A DNA stretch of 53,284 nucleotides from an uncultured Roseiflexaceae bacterium. Its GTDB lineage: Bacteria > Chloroflexota > Chloroflexia > Chloroflexales > Roseiflexaceae. Numbering within the stretch: the first letter of the stretch is position 1; every line of letters starts with the position of its first letter. Location: positions 1 to 53,284 of the forward strand of contig CALKHR010000113.1 of the NCBI GenBank assembly GCA_937988885.1. Reading direction: 5' to 3'. Position numbers and translations under genes: made by a program. The notes below the pieces were generated by a model, which saw only the letters and a list, made by a program, of their open reading frames with translations, searched no databases and had not been told where the DNA came from. This document shows positions 34,437 to 43,726 of this stretch, piece after piece.

Positions 34437-36341
34437 ATGATAAACGCTCAAGCATTGATTGACGAACGGAAGGATGTTCGCCATTTGGCAACACCCTTGG
34501 CATTTGTGGTGCTCGCGGTCGTGATTGTTTGGCTGGAATTGCGCTTCTGGCCCTTCTACATCGATGATAGCTACATCAGCCTGGTGTATGTCAAGAACTG
34601 GATCGCAGGCAACGGGCTGACCTTCAACGGCAAAGTAGTCGAGGGCTACTCCAACTTCCTGTGGGTGATCCTGCTGGGCATCATCGGGCGGACAGGTGTG
34701 GATTTGGTGTTGGCCTCGCGGCTACTGGGCATGCTGTGTAGCCTGCTGATTCTGCCCGTTTTGGCGGCGCTGGGGCGGCAACTGTGCAACAACGCCCTAG
34801 TGGGTTGGCTGGCTGGCCTGCTGCTGGCGGTTAGCGGGCCATTCCTGGCTTGGTCGGTCGGCGGCCTAGAGACGATGCTCTACGCGCTGTTATTGCTGCT
34901 GACGCTGCATCTCGTCTTGAAGGAACAAGCGGCACCAACCGCACCCTATTCGGCCATCTCGGCCATCCTGCTGGCGCTCACGCGGCCAGAGGGCGTCGGC
35001 TATGCGGTGGCGATCTGCGGCTACTTGGGCCTCATGGCGCTGCTCCGCCAAACAAGTTGGCGCTACGTTGTGCAGTGGGCGCTGGTCTTTGCGCTCGGCT
35101 TCGGCGCATTCCTCACCTGGCGCTACCTCTACTATCACGATTGGCTGCCCGCGCCCGTGCTGGCCAAACGCAGCACGCTCGAAGTACAACTCTCTGCTGC
35201 ACGAACTCGCCTCACACCACTGCTCTCAGCTTGGTGGATGGTAGTGGTCGGCAGTTTGTTGGGCTTCCTGCTGCTGTTCGGGCTGAACACAAAGCGCCGC
35301 AGTGCGGTGCTCCTGCTGGCCCTGCTCGCCCTGGCCGATGCGGTGTTTATCGTTGTGGCTGGCGACGATTGGATGCCCATGTACCGCTTCGTGGCCCCGC
35401 TGCTGCCGATGCTGTTCTTGGCGCTGGCGGGCGGCGCTTTCGTGCTGGCCGAGCGCCTCGCAACGTGGGCGCGCATGCCCGTGCTGCGCTGGGTCGTGCT
35501 GCTGGTGCTGATCGCAGCGCCCGGCCTCCAAGTGGGGCTGTGGACCGAGCAGAACCGCGAGCAGGCCATCGCGAAAAGCATCGACACCAGTTTCTCGCTG
35601 GAACTCCTGGCCCCGCCGTTGATGGCCGAGGCCCCGCCGGGAGCCTCGTTGGCGCTGATCGACGCGGGCTACCTGCCCTACGCCACGGGCCTGCCATCGC
35701 TCGACCTAGTCGGCCTGAACGACCAGTACATCGCCCGCACCAGTCTCTTCGGTCGCCAGCTCGACATCGACTATGTGCTGGCCGCCAAGCCAACCTACGT
35801 GGTGCTGCACTATCTGCTTTCGGATACTGGCCAGCCGCTGTTCACCGACTTCCTACCATCGGTGCGGCTCTACTACCACCCCGAGTTCCAGCGCTGGTAC
35901 GATGTGGCCGAACATCTGCCGATGCAGCCGTTTGTGCGTCGCAGCACGCCCCGCGAACAGACCATCATGGATAATTTTTGGCAGGCGGACGTGCAGTCGG
36001 TACAGGTTGAGGGTGCGGCGCTAGGCGAAAAGGCTCACATCGAGGTGACGCTGCAAAACAACGGCAGCGGCGTTTGGATCGGCACATCGCGGCTCACCTC
36101 TGGCGCGGTATTCGTAGCGTGTCGGCTGCGCGATGCAAGCGGCGAAATCGTGGGAGAGCAGTGGATCGCGCTCCAACACGATCTCGTCCCTGGCGAGCAG
36201 CGCACCCTCAACACCTCGCTGGGTATGCCCACCACCCCAGGCGACTATCAGTTGGAGATCGACCTGGTCTTGCAGGATGTCGCCTGGTTCTCCGAGCAGG
36301 GTAACCCCATTAAAAGACTACCGATCCAGTTATCCGAATAG
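34437..36341 (+). CDS. GT-C membrane glycosyltransferase with C-terminal Ig-like module
   Basis: 634 residues. The N-terminal ~380 residues have about ten membrane segments. The first extracytoplasmic loop carries FYIDDSYISLVYVKNWIAG (an acidic Asp-Asp pair, as in ArnT/PMT-like GT-C enzymes using polyprenyl-phosphate sugars) and GLTFNGKVVEGYSNFLW. A soluble domain follows, with LALIDAGYLPYATGLPSLDLVGLND. The final ~100 residues are the Ig-like module seen in the GT4 series (VTLQNNGSGVWIG, LVPGEQRTLN, EIDLVLQDVAWFSEQG), here on the outer side of the membrane. The ATG at 34437 has GGAGG five bases upstream. It probably adds a sugar to the glycan or to surface proteins after export. Confidence 0.85.
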   Translation: MINAQALIDERKDVRHLATPLAFVVLAVVIVWLELRFWPFYIDDSYISLVYVKNWIAGNGLTFNGKVVEGYSNFLWVILLGIIGRTGVDLVLASRLLGMLCSLLILPVLAALGRQLCNNALVGWLAGLLLAVSGPFLAWSVGGLETMLYALLLLLTLHLVLKEQAAPTAPYSAISAILLALTRPEGVGYAVAICGYLGLMALLRQTSWRYVVQWALVFALGFGAFLTWRYLYYHDWLPAPVLAKRSTLEVQLSAARTRLTPLLSAWWMVVVGSLLGFLLLFGLNTKRRSAVLLLALLALADAVFIVVAGDDWMPMYRFVAPLLPMLFLALAGGAFVLAERLATWARMPVLRWVVLLVLIAAPGLQVGLWTEQNREQAIAKSIDTSFSLELLAPPLMAEAPPGASLALIDAGYLPYATGLPSLDLVGLNDQYIARTSLFGRQLDIDYVLAAKPTYVVLHYLLSDTGQPLFTDFLPSVRLYYHPEFQRWYDVAEHLPMQPFVRRSTPREQTIMDNFWQADVQSVQVEGAALGEKAHIEVTLQNNGSGVWIGTSRLTSGAVFVACRLRDASGEIVGEQWIALQHDLVPGEQRTLNTSLGMPTTPGDYQLEIDLVLQDVAWFSEQGNPIKRLPIQLSE

Positions 36342-36413
36342 AACTGACTGATCGCTTGGGTAAAGGATCGCGTTGCATCTGCAATGTAACATGCCAATAG
36401 GTCCAAAAACGAT

Positions 36414-36450
36414 AATGTGGATGCCTGATTGTAACAGTGCATCCACATTT
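36414..36450 (+). terminator. Probable terminator after GT-C gene
   Basis: AATGTGGATGC (36414-36424) pairs with GCATCCACATT (36439-36449) around a 14-base loop, followed by TCATATTCTTT. The stem is good and the T-run imperfect. Confidence 0.5.
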
Positions 36451-36641
36451 CATATTCTTTACTGTCACATGCCGACAGTGTTCAATCGGCGCTGCCCAAC
36501 GCTATCAACTGCGATATAGTCATTTTTATTGACAGTAAATATTTTTTCTTAAACGTTACAGTACGCATATGATACACAGAGCTTTAAACTCAGATTTAAC
36601 TATACTTTCACGATAATGTCAACAATCTGGTAATTTACCGA

Positions 36642-36650
36642 TGGTATAAT
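36642..36650 (+). promoter_or_regulatory. Extended -10 promoter of first FG-GAP gene
   Basis: TGG-TATAAT at 36642-36650 is a consensus extended -10. No clear -35 is seen. The leader to the GTG start would be about 100 bases. Confidence 0.55.
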
Positions 36651-36755
36651 ACGTAAGTAGCAAAAGTTCATAGATCTCCACCTCAGGCTCAGGGCTCCCA
36701 TTCACCTAGGTATACCGTTATTGTTACATACCAACATCCAGAAAGGGGTCTATTC

Positions 36756-38705
36756 GTGTCTCATCGTCGTGTCGTTTTGCTTCTCACGTTGCTCGTCCTC
36801 GCAAGCCTCACCCCGTTAACCGCCAATGCCACCTACCGAGATACCTTCCCCATCCAGCCAGGCTTCAACCATCCGCCACTCGATTGGGATGACTCGGGTG
36901 CTGGCGTACAGTTATCCGGGCAAGTTGTTCGGCGCGGCTCCCCCACGATCGCCGAGATCGACGGTAACACAGTGAATGGAAAGGAGATCGCCATCGGTGG
37001 ACGCGATGGTATGCTGTACGTGTATCGCTCCAATGGCACGCTACTCTGGAAGAAGAATGTATTGCCCGTCGCAAGCTGCACCTATCCGCCAGGCGATGGC
37101 GCTCTGCATAGCGCACCATCGGTCGGCCCGCTCTACGGCGATGGCGTGCAGTACGTGGTGGTAGCCTATGGTAGCATCCAAGGCCCTCGCAACGGCTCGA
37201 ACTGCCCGGGTGGTGTGGTGGCCTTCGATGGCCGCAACGGCAACGAGCGCTGGCGCCATAAGCTCGAAAACGTCTACCGCAAAGAGGAACTGCATGGCAC
37301 GCTCTCTACCCCGGCGCTCGCCGATGTCGATGGCGATGGTAAACTGGAAGTTGGCTTCGGCGACTTCGAGCGCAATATCAGCCTGCTGAACCACGACGGC
37401 ACGCTGCGCTGGCTGTTCCACAACGCCGATACGGTCTGGTCCTCGCCCGCCTTCGCCGATGTCGACGGCGACGGCCTGCCCGATATGATCATCGGCTCGG
37501 ATATCTCCGAGAACTTGAAGGTCAAACCGCCGATCTACGAGGGCGGCTATGTCACCGCCTTCAAGGGCACCGACTGCGGCTGGGACCCCATCAAGCAGAC
37601 CTGTGTACCGATCTGGCGCAACCACTACGATCAGGTGATCTGGTCCTCACCCGCCATCGCCGATCTGGATGGCAATGGTGTGAAGGAAGTGATCATCGGC
37701 TCAGGCTGCTACGACCACTTCTCGCCACAGACACGCGGCCACTGGGTGAAGATCCTCGACATCCGCAACGGCAACGAGATCCGCACGCTCAAGGCGAAGG
37801 GCTGCGTCAGTTCATCACCCGCGATCGGCGATATCGATGGCGATGGCAAGCTCGAAATTGTTGCGAACGTGAATGGGAAGTTCAACGGTGGGCCTAGTGT
37901 GATTCAAGCGTGGGATTACGATAACCCCAATCACTTATGGGAGATCGACCCGCGCATCCCGAACGGCACCATCAACGATGTCGATCTGGATATCGCCTCG
38001 CCCGTGCTGGCCGACCTGGATGGCAACGGCTCGATCGAGGTGATCGTCTCGCACTTCGAGAGCGTAGCGGTGTTCCGTGGCGATAACGGCCAGCAGCTCA
38101 CCTGCCGCAACTGTAGCAACAACACCCGCACGATGCACACCTTCTACACGCTGCAGAGCACGCCAGCCGTCGGCGATATCGATGGCGATGGCGACCTAGA
38201 GGTGGTGATCGGCGGCGGCAATCGCCACCACGAAGATCCGGTCAAGGGTTTTGGCTACCTGTATGTCTGGACGAACTTCGCGGGCCTGTTGGGCAGCCCG
38301 AGCGGCAATCAGCCGAAGTACAGCACGCCTTGGCCGATGTTCAAGAACGACCCGCGTCACTTGGGCGTCTATACCGCGCCAGCGTTGCAGGCCAACACCA
38401 CACAGATCACAATGCTCACCGAGGCCGGTGGCCCCAGCCAGACGTTCCGCGTCGAGCTGAAAAATCTGGCTGATAGCGCGCTCGAATGGAAGGCGGAGAA
38501 GCGCCAATCGTGGGTGTCGCTCAATGCCACGAGCGGCAGGACGCCGCATACGCTGATTGTCACTGTCAACCCAGCGGGTTTGGCCAAGGGCACGCATACG
38601 GACACGATCGCCATCACATCAGCGTACGGTTCGCCGCGCATCACGGTGACGGTTCATGTGCTCGATAAGGTGCACAAGAATGCGCTGCCGATGACGCTGC
38701 GCTAG
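36756..38705 (+). CDS. Secreted FG-GAP/beta-propeller protein with BACON-like domain, copy A
   Basis: 649 residues. A signal peptide (1-25) probably ends at ANA-TYRD. The body is a beta-propeller of FG-GAP/VCBS blades with Ca-binding loops: LADVDGDGKLEVGFGD, FADVDGDGLPDMIIGS, IADLDGNGVKEVIIGS, IGDIDGDGKLEIVANV, LADLDGNGSIEVIVSH and VGDIDGDGDLEVVIGG. Residues ~550-635 resemble a BACON-like Ig domain (EWKAEKRQSWVSLNATSGRTPH...). It is likely a surface adhesion or glycan-binding protein. The start is GTG at 36756, with GAAAGGGG seven bases upstream. It is followed by a strong terminator, then by a close paralogue. Confidence 0.88.
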   Translation: MSHRRVVLLLTLLVLASLTPLTANATYRDTFPIQPGFNHPPLDWDDSGAGVQLSGQVVRRGSPTIAEIDGNTVNGKEIAIGGRDGMLYVYRSNGTLLWKKNVLPVASCTYPPGDGALHSAPSVGPLYGDGVQYVVVAYGSIQGPRNGSNCPGGVVAFDGRNGNERWRHKLENVYRKEELHGTLSTPALADVDGDGKLEVGFGDFERNISLLNHDGTLRWLFHNADTVWSSPAFADVDGDGLPDMIIGSDISENLKVKPPIYEGGYVTAFKGTDCGWDPIKQTCVPIWRNHYDQVIWSSPAIADLDGNGVKEVIIGSGCYDHFSPQTRGHWVKILDIRNGNEIRTLKAKGCVSSSPAIGDIDGDGKLEIVANVNGKFNGGPSVIQAWDYDNPNHLWEIDPRIPNGTINDVDLDIASPVLADLDGNGSIEVIVSHFESVAVFRGDNGQQLTCRNCSNNTRTMHTFYTLQSTPAVGDIDGDGDLEVVIGGGNRHHEDPVKGFGYLYVWTNFAGLLGSPSGNQPKYSTPWPMFKNDPRHLGVYTAPALQANTTQITMLTEAGGPSQTFRVELKNLADSALEWKAEKRQSWVSLNATSGRTPHTLIVTVNPAGLAKGTHTDTIAITSAYGSPRITVTVHVLDKVHKNALPMTLR

Positions 38706-39063
38706 AGCATCGTTATACAACAGCTAGCAGCCGAGCGCTGAACATCGCATCGGATTTGGGCCATTTGGAGCAATCCAAGTGGCCCAAGTTTTTCTATTCC
38801 CTTTTTGCACGGAACTGCGATTGCATTTACGACATACCGTACAAAACTATTGATACGCCTCTCTCATCATCAAAATCACCATCAACACCTTCGTTTCCTC
38901 TTAAATTATTCGCTATCGAACAAAAAATCAACAATCGGCTTATAAACAACATATCTACAGCTCTACTGGTATAGGACTTGCCGCAAGCATTGTTGCTATC
39001 CATCATATTTTCATCTCGTAACGAACTACTATCGTTCTGAGTTGATGGAGAAAGGGAACAACC
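38706..39063. other. Intergenic region between the twin FG-GAP genes
   Basis: It contains the terminator at 38757-38794 and a strongly AT-rich leader. TGG-TATAGG at 38967-38975 is a possible extended -10 for the next gene, with low confidence. No gene is seen. Confidence 0.5.
38757..38794 (+). terminator. Rho-independent terminator with GCAA tetraloop
   Basis: TTGGGCCATTTGGA (38757-38770) and TCCAAGTGGCCCAA (38775-38788) form a 14-bp stem with one G-T wobble. A GNRA-type GCAA loop closes it and GTTTTT follows. Confidence 0.9.
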
Positions 39064-41001
39064 ATGCTTGTTCGTCATATCCTACATCTTTGCTCATTGT
39101 TCATTCTACTGAGTTTATTCGCGTTACCCGCCAACGCAACCTATCGCGATACATTCCCCATCCAGTCGGGTTTCAACCATAGTCCCTCGTTAGGCTGGGA
39201 CGATACCGGCGCTGGTAAACAGTTATTGGGACAAGTGGTACGGCGCGGCTCACCCACGATCGCTGAGATCGACGGCAATACGGGCAACGGCAAGGAGATC
39301 GTGATCGGCGGGCGCGACGGTAGGCTCTACGTGCATCGGGCGAACGGGAGCCTGCTCTGGTGGAAGATGGCGATGCCCGTCTCTTCCTGTACCTACCCCG
39401 CAGGCGATGGCGCACTGCACAGCGCACCCTCGGTTGGGGCGCTCTACGGCGATGGCGTGCCCTACGTGGTGGTGGCCTACGGCAGCATCCAAGGCCCAAG
39501 CAGCGGCTCGAACTGCCCTGGTGGCGTGGTGGCCTTCGATGGCCGCAACGGCAACGAGCGCTGGCGCTACGTCCTGAACACATCGGGCGAAGCGCTGCAC
39601 GGCACGCTCTCCACACCCGGCCTCGCCGATGTCGATGGCGATGGTAAGCTGGAGGTCGGCTTCGGCGATTTCGAGCGCAACATCACCCTGCTGAACCACA
39701 ACGGCTCGGTACGCTGGAAGTTTCACAACGCCGATACGGTGTGGTCCTCGCCCGCCTTCGCCGATGTCGATGGCGACGGCCTGCCCGATATGATCATCGG
39801 CTCGGATATCTCAGCGAACAACCGCATCAATCCACCCACTTCCGACGGCGGCTACATCACCGCATTCAAGGGTTCCACCTGCGGCAAAACAACGGCCCAA
39901 GGCGCTTGCCAGCCGATCTGGCGCAAGTTCTACAATCAGGTGATCTGGTCCTCGCCCGCCATCGCCGATCTGGATGGCAACGGCGTGAAAGAGGTGATCA
40001 TCGGGTCGGGCTGCTACGACCACTTCTCGCCGCAGACTCGTGGACATTGGGTGAAGATCCTCGACATCCGCAACGGCAACGAGATCCGCACGCTGAACGC
40101 GCAGGGCTGCACAAGCGCCTCACCCGCGATCGGCGATATCGATAACGACGGCAAACTAGAGATCGTCACAACAGTGAATGGGCGATTCGTTGGCAAACCT
40201 GGCGTGGTGCAGGCGTGGGATTACGAGAACTCCACACCCAAGTGGACGATCGACCCGCGCATCGCCAACGGCATCATCAACGACCAAGATATTGACCTTG
40301 GCTCGCCCGTGCTGGCCGATCTGGACGGCAATGGCTCGATCGAGGTGATCGTCTCACACTTCTCGGATGTGGCGGTGTTCCGTGGCGATAACGGCGCGCA
40401 ACTCACCTGCCGCAACTGTAGCAACGGCACCCGTGCGATGTTCACGTTCTACACCCTACAGAGCACGCCAGCCGTCGGCGATATCGATGGCGATGGCGAT
40501 TTGGAGGTGGTGATCGGTGGGGGCAACCGCAACACCGAGAGCGGCCCAGGCTACCTGTACGTCTGGACGAACTTCGCGGGCTTGTTGGGCAGCCCAAGCG
40601 GCACACAACCGAAGTACGCCATGCCCTGGCCAATGTTCAAGAACGATCCGCGCCACGTGAGCGTGTTCGCAGCATCGGCGCTCCGCGCCAACACCAACAG
40701 CATCTCGCTGCTGACCAAACGAGGTGGCCCAGCGCGCACCTTCCAGATCAATCTGAACGATCAGGCGGCTGGCGCACTGAGTTGGACCGCGAGCAAGAAT
40801 CAATCGTGGATCACGCTGAACCGTACTAGTGGCTCCACACCGACCAGCGTGATCGTCACCGTGAACCCGTCTGGGCTCAGCAACGGCACGCATACGGGCG
40901 TCATCGACTTCAAGTCGTCGTTCGGGCAACCCCGTGTGACGGTCACGGTTCAGGTGATGGACCAAGTGCGCAGTATCTACGGCCCGGTGATTATGCGTTA
41001 A
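39064..41001 (+). CDS. Secreted FG-GAP/beta-propeller protein with BACON-like domain, copy B
   Basis: 645 residues, closely related to the upstream gene along its whole length. The signal peptide (1-26) probably ends at ANA-TYRD. The Ca-binding blades match copy A (LADVDGDGKLEVGFGD, FADVDGDGLPDMIIGS, IGDIDNDGKLEIVTTV, VGDIDGDGDLEVVIGG). The C-terminal BACON-like domain reads SWTASKNQSWITLNRTSG. It differs from copy A mainly in the inserted loops (KGSTCGKTTAQGACQP against KGTDCGWDPIKQTCVP) and in the tail. The ATG follows GGAGAAAGGG. Each copy has its own terminator, so the duplication included regulatory DNA or the copies later gained separate control. Confidence 0.88.
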   Translation: MLVRHILHLCSLFILLSLFALPANATYRDTFPIQSGFNHSPSLGWDDTGAGKQLLGQVVRRGSPTIAEIDGNTGNGKEIVIGGRDGRLYVHRANGSLLWWKMAMPVSSCTYPAGDGALHSAPSVGALYGDGVPYVVVAYGSIQGPSSGSNCPGGVVAFDGRNGNERWRYVLNTSGEALHGTLSTPGLADVDGDGKLEVGFGDFERNITLLNHNGSVRWKFHNADTVWSSPAFADVDGDGLPDMIIGSDISANNRINPPTSDGGYITAFKGSTCGKTTAQGACQPIWRKFYNQVIWSSPAIADLDGNGVKEVIIGSGCYDHFSPQTRGHWVKILDIRNGNEIRTLNAQGCTSASPAIGDIDNDGKLEIVTTVNGRFVGKPGVVQAWDYENSTPKWTIDPRIANGIINDQDIDLGSPVLADLDGNGSIEVIVSHFSDVAVFRGDNGAQLTCRNCSNGTRAMFTFYTLQSTPAVGDIDGDGDLEVVIGGGNRNTESGPGYLYVWTNFAGLLGSPSGTQPKYAMPWPMFKNDPRHVSVFAASALRANTNSISLLTKRGGPARTFQINLNDQAAGALSWTASKNQSWITLNRTSGSTPTSVIVTVNPSGLSNGTHTGVIDFKSSFGQPRVTVTVQVMDQVRSIYGPVIMR

Positions 41002-41010
41002 ACCACAACA

Positions 41011-41051
41011 AGCGTGCAGAACCACGAATTCGTAGTTCTGCACGCTCATTT
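41011..41051 (+). terminator. Rho-independent terminator of FG-GAP copy B
   Basis: AGCGTGCAGAAC (41011-41022) pairs with GTTCTGCACGCT (41035-41046); the inner ACGAATTCGT can continue the stem. CATTTTG follows. Confidence 0.8.
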
Positions 41052-41076
41052 TGTGCCCATTTTTGGTGTGTTCCTG

Positions 41077-41085
41077 TGGTATACT
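41077..41085 (+). promoter_or_regulatory. Possible extended -10 promoter of the kinase gene
   Basis: TGG-TATACT, with no clear -35. It would give a leader near 290 bases. A second candidate -10, TATAAT at 41187-41192, would give about 185. Confidence 0.35.
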
Positions 41086-41382
41086 AGTTTCAATGGACGC
41101 TATCCATTCATATAGGAGTTCTTTACCGCTTTTTAATCAAGTTTTTAACCACATCACACTTCGATTATCGACAATTCACCATCGCTTATAATTATCAATC
41201 ACTTTAAGACATATATTTCTTGACACACTATTTTTACCACGACAATCATACGAATATGTCAAAAAACAATGAATCAACACCTTGTTTGTATGCCACACCG
41301 TTAGGCTGTTTCTACACCAATTCGCGTATATCACTTCGGTTCGAGCCGTATCAACATTGTTTCTGTCAAAAGTGGGAAGGTA

Positions 41383-43662
41383 ATGCTTCAGCCCAACACC
41401 CTACTTCAGCAACGCTACCAGATCATTGAGCAGATTGGGCGCGGTGGTATGGGCGCCGTCTACAAAGCCACCGATACCCGGCTCCGCTCGATCGTTGCGC
41501 TCAAACAGACTCTGGTGGAAGGCGAACCCGCGCGGCGCGCCTTTGAGCGTGAGGCTCAACTTCTGGCGAGTTTACGCCACCCAAACCTGCCCCGGGTGAG
41601 CGACCATTTTTTGGAGGGTGACGGCCAGTTCCTGGTGATGGAGTTCATCCCAGGAGATGATCTCGCGACGCTGCTCTCCAAGCGCGGCACACCGTTCTCT
41701 ACCGCCGAGGTGCTGCGCTGGACGAACCAGTTGCTCGATGCGTTGGAGTACCTACACAGCCAGCAGCCGCCGATCATTCACCGCGACATCAAGCCGCAGA
41801 ATATCAAGCTCACCGATCGTGGCGAGATAATTCTGCTCGACTTTGGGCTTGCCAAAGGCTCGAACGTGCAGGTCACACGTGTATCGACCACTGGCAGTAT
41901 TTTTGGCTATACACCGCACTACGCGCCGCTTGAACAGATCCAAGGCTCCGGCACCAGCGAACGCAGCGATCTCTACTCGGTGGCGGCGACGATGCACCAC
42001 TTGCTCAGTGGCAGCCCGCCGCCCGATGCGCTGACCCGCGCCGCCGCCAAGATCAACGAGGAGCCCGACCCGCTGTTGCCGATCAATCAGATCAACCCCA
42101 GCGTCCCAGCAGCGGTGGCCGTCGTCTTCAACAGCGCGCTGTCGCAGCGGCCCGATCAGCGGCCCGCAAGCGCGGCGGCCATGCGCGCAGCCCTTCAGAA
42201 CGCCAGCATAGCCACGGGTCGCCTCGCCGAGCCGAACAATAGCGCGGGCTTGGCGACGATTGTGGAGGGCGTGACCATCCCACCGCAGAATATGGTGATT
42301 GTGGCAGGCAGCCAACAGCAGGCGTACAGTCAGTCGGCCTCCGCAAGCCAGCCGATACACCCTGCATCTGTGGCAGATCACACAACCATCCTCCATAACC
42401 AAGCGGCTGCCGCTCAGCCACGCGATAACAGGCGCTGGCTATGGCTGGGCCTACTGATTGTGGTATTGCTCATCGGAGCCATCGGGACGGTGGTCGCACT
42501 CAGCACAAAATCTCAAATCGCCGACAAACCTGATCCTAACTCCATAGCGATGATTATCGATGCCTCGCCTGCGCCGACGAACACGCCTGAGCCCACCATC
42601 GATATCTTGGTGGCCGCAGCAGGCACGCAGACAGCCATAGCCGAAACGCAGGAGGCGCTCCTGGCCACTGCTCGTGTGGTGCTCAACGCCACCGACTTCG
42701 CGGCGACCGAGACAGCCATCGCGCTGACGCCAACAATGACGCCGCCATCGACCGCAGAGCCAACCGCCGAGCCGACCGACGAGCCTCCGCCGAGCAATGC
42801 GCCTGCCGCGGTTGGTTCGCCGAAGCCCACGCCTTCCCCACGGCCCACCGCGCCACCCACCAATACGCCAGCGGCCCCCAACACACCGACGCCCACCAGC
42901 GGCCCAAGCGGCAGCGTGGTCTCGACCGGCGGCGGCAGCATGTTCCGAGGCACCGCCAACTTGGGTGAGATACCGCCGGAGGCCGGGGCGGGTGGCACTT
43001 GCATCGAGGGCAAAGTCACCATGATGGACGGCGGGCTGTTCAACAGCTTCGGCGTGCAGATCGACCTGCGGGGCAATACGCGCCAAGCCACCGCGAACTT
43101 CAACACGGGCACCTACCGCGCCTGCGGCCTGAGCGCGGGAGAATGGGGTATCTCGATCTTTATGGCTGGTGGTGTCAACATCCCTGGCCCCGAGCAAGCC
43201 GCCCACCAAGTTCGCGTGCTGGCGACGGGCACGCCCGGCGAGATCTTCTACGTGAACTTCAGCGCGTTGCCGGGCTTGGTAGTGCCAACTCCCACACCGG
43301 AGCCACTGATCAGCCCGTATGATGGCATCTGGCGCGGCAGCAACATGGGCACCACGACGACCGGCGAGTACCCGGCCGGACGCTTCGAGATCGAGGTGCG
43401 CAATGGCTTGATCTACCGCATCTCGGTTGATGGCCCGTCGTGTCCGTTCGAGACGTATCCGAACGGCGCGAGGGGTGCACCGATCAACGGTAACTCGTTT
43501 GCCATTGCAGGCTCGGTCTTCCATCCAATCACCGGGGAAAACAGCAGCATCCAAGTGCAGATCCAAGGCACCTTTTCCTCGACGACAAGCGCAAGCGGCT
43601 CGCTCAACGCCCAGCAGAACGGCGTGTCCTGCGCCGTTGCCCATTGGAACGCTAGTCGCTAA
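41383..43662 (+). CDS. PknB-like transmembrane Ser/Thr protein kinase
   Basis: 759 residues. The kinase domain is at ~8-270: glycine loop IGRGGMGAVY, VALKQ (ATP-binding Lys), IIHRDIKPQNIKL (catalytic loop), LLDFGLAKG (Mg-binding DFG), YAPLEQ and SERSDLYSVAATMHHLL. A single membrane helix, WLWLGLLIVVLLIGAIGTVVAL, lies at ~351-372. An outer Pro/Thr-rich stalk (~385-520) and two beta-type domains follow, one with CIEGKVTMMDGGLFNSFGVQIDL and the last (~645-759) with two Cys. The kinase faces the cytoplasm and the beta domains act outside, perhaps as a sensor of wall or glycan. No PASTA repeats are present. The ATG has GGGAAGG close upstream. Confidence 0.92.
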   Translation: MLQPNTLLQQRYQIIEQIGRGGMGAVYKATDTRLRSIVALKQTLVEGEPARRAFEREAQLLASLRHPNLPRVSDHFLEGDGQFLVMEFIPGDDLATLLSKRGTPFSTAEVLRWTNQLLDALEYLHSQQPPIIHRDIKPQNIKLTDRGEIILLDFGLAKGSNVQVTRVSTTGSIFGYTPHYAPLEQIQGSGTSERSDLYSVAATMHHLLSGSPPPDALTRAAAKINEEPDPLLPINQINPSVPAAVAVVFNSALSQRPDQRPASAAAMRAALQNASIATGRLAEPNNSAGLATIVEGVTIPPQNMVIVAGSQQQAYSQSASASQPIHPASVADHTTILHNQAAAAQPRDNRRWLWLGLLIVVLLIGAIGTVVALSTKSQIADKPDPNSIAMIIDASPAPTNTPEPTIDILVAAAGTQTAIAETQEALLATARVVLNATDFAATETAIALTPTMTPPSTAEPTAEPTDEPPPSNAPAAVGSPKPTPSPRPTAPPTNTPAAPNTPTPTSGPSGSVVSTGGGSMFRGTANLGEIPPEAGAGGTCIEGKVTMMDGGLFNSFGVQIDLRGNTRQATANFNTGTYRACGLSAGEWGISIFMAGGVNIPGPEQAAHQVRVLATGTPGEIFYVNFSALPGLVVPTPTPEPLISPYDGIWRGSNMGTTTTGEYPAGRFEIEVRNGLIYRISVDGPSCPFETYPNGARGAPINGNSFAIAGSVFHPITGENSSIQVQIQGTFSSTTSASGSLNAQQNGVSCAVAHWNASR

Positions 43663-43672
43663 CCTCACAGCG

Positions 43673-43699
43673 TGGGTGGCCGAGAGCATCGGCCACCCA
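43673..43699. terminator. Hairpin after the kinase gene
   Basis: TGGGTGGCCGA (43673-43683) and TCGGCCACCCA (43689-43699) form a perfect 11-bp stem with a 5-base loop. No T-run follows on either strand, so its terminator role is uncertain. It lies directly upstream of the TATAAT at 43715. Confidence 0.5.
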
Positions 43700-43714
43700 A
43701 CCTCCCAGCAATGC

Positions 43715-43720
43715 TATAAT
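43715..43720 (+). promoter_or_regulatory. TATAAT box giving a probable leaderless transcript
   Basis: A consensus TATAAT ends six bases before the ATG at 43727, so transcription would begin at or near the A of the start codon. No ribosome site is present before this ATG, which agrees with leaderless translation. No clear -35 is seen. Confidence 0.5.
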
Positions 43721-43726
43721 CGAGCA

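Larger units (their letters stand above)
36342..36755. other. Intergenic region before first FG-GAP gene
   Basis: AT-rich, with a hairpin (36414-36449) after the GT-C gene and an extended -10 promoter (36642-36650) for the next gene. I see nothing else in it. Confidence 0.5.
41002..41382. other. Intergenic region before the kinase gene
   Basis: It holds the terminator of copy B (41011-41051), an extended -10 (TGG-TATACT, 41077-41085), a further TATAAT (41187-41192) and a consensus TTGACA (41220-41225) without a matching -10. Which of these serves the kinase is not clear. The open frames in it have no support. Confidence 0.5.

Noticed and set aside
38756..38974. A 72-codon frame after the first FG-GAP gene
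   Set aside because: It starts inside a strong terminator hairpin and is low-complexity.
41220..41429. A 69-codon frame before the kinase
   Set aside because: It overlaps the kinase start in another frame, has no ribosome site and no recognisable content.
43427..43726. 100-codon upstream extension of the queuosine enzyme
   Set aside because: It overlaps the kinase gene in another frame; the family's protein start is MRILYLDPF at 43727.
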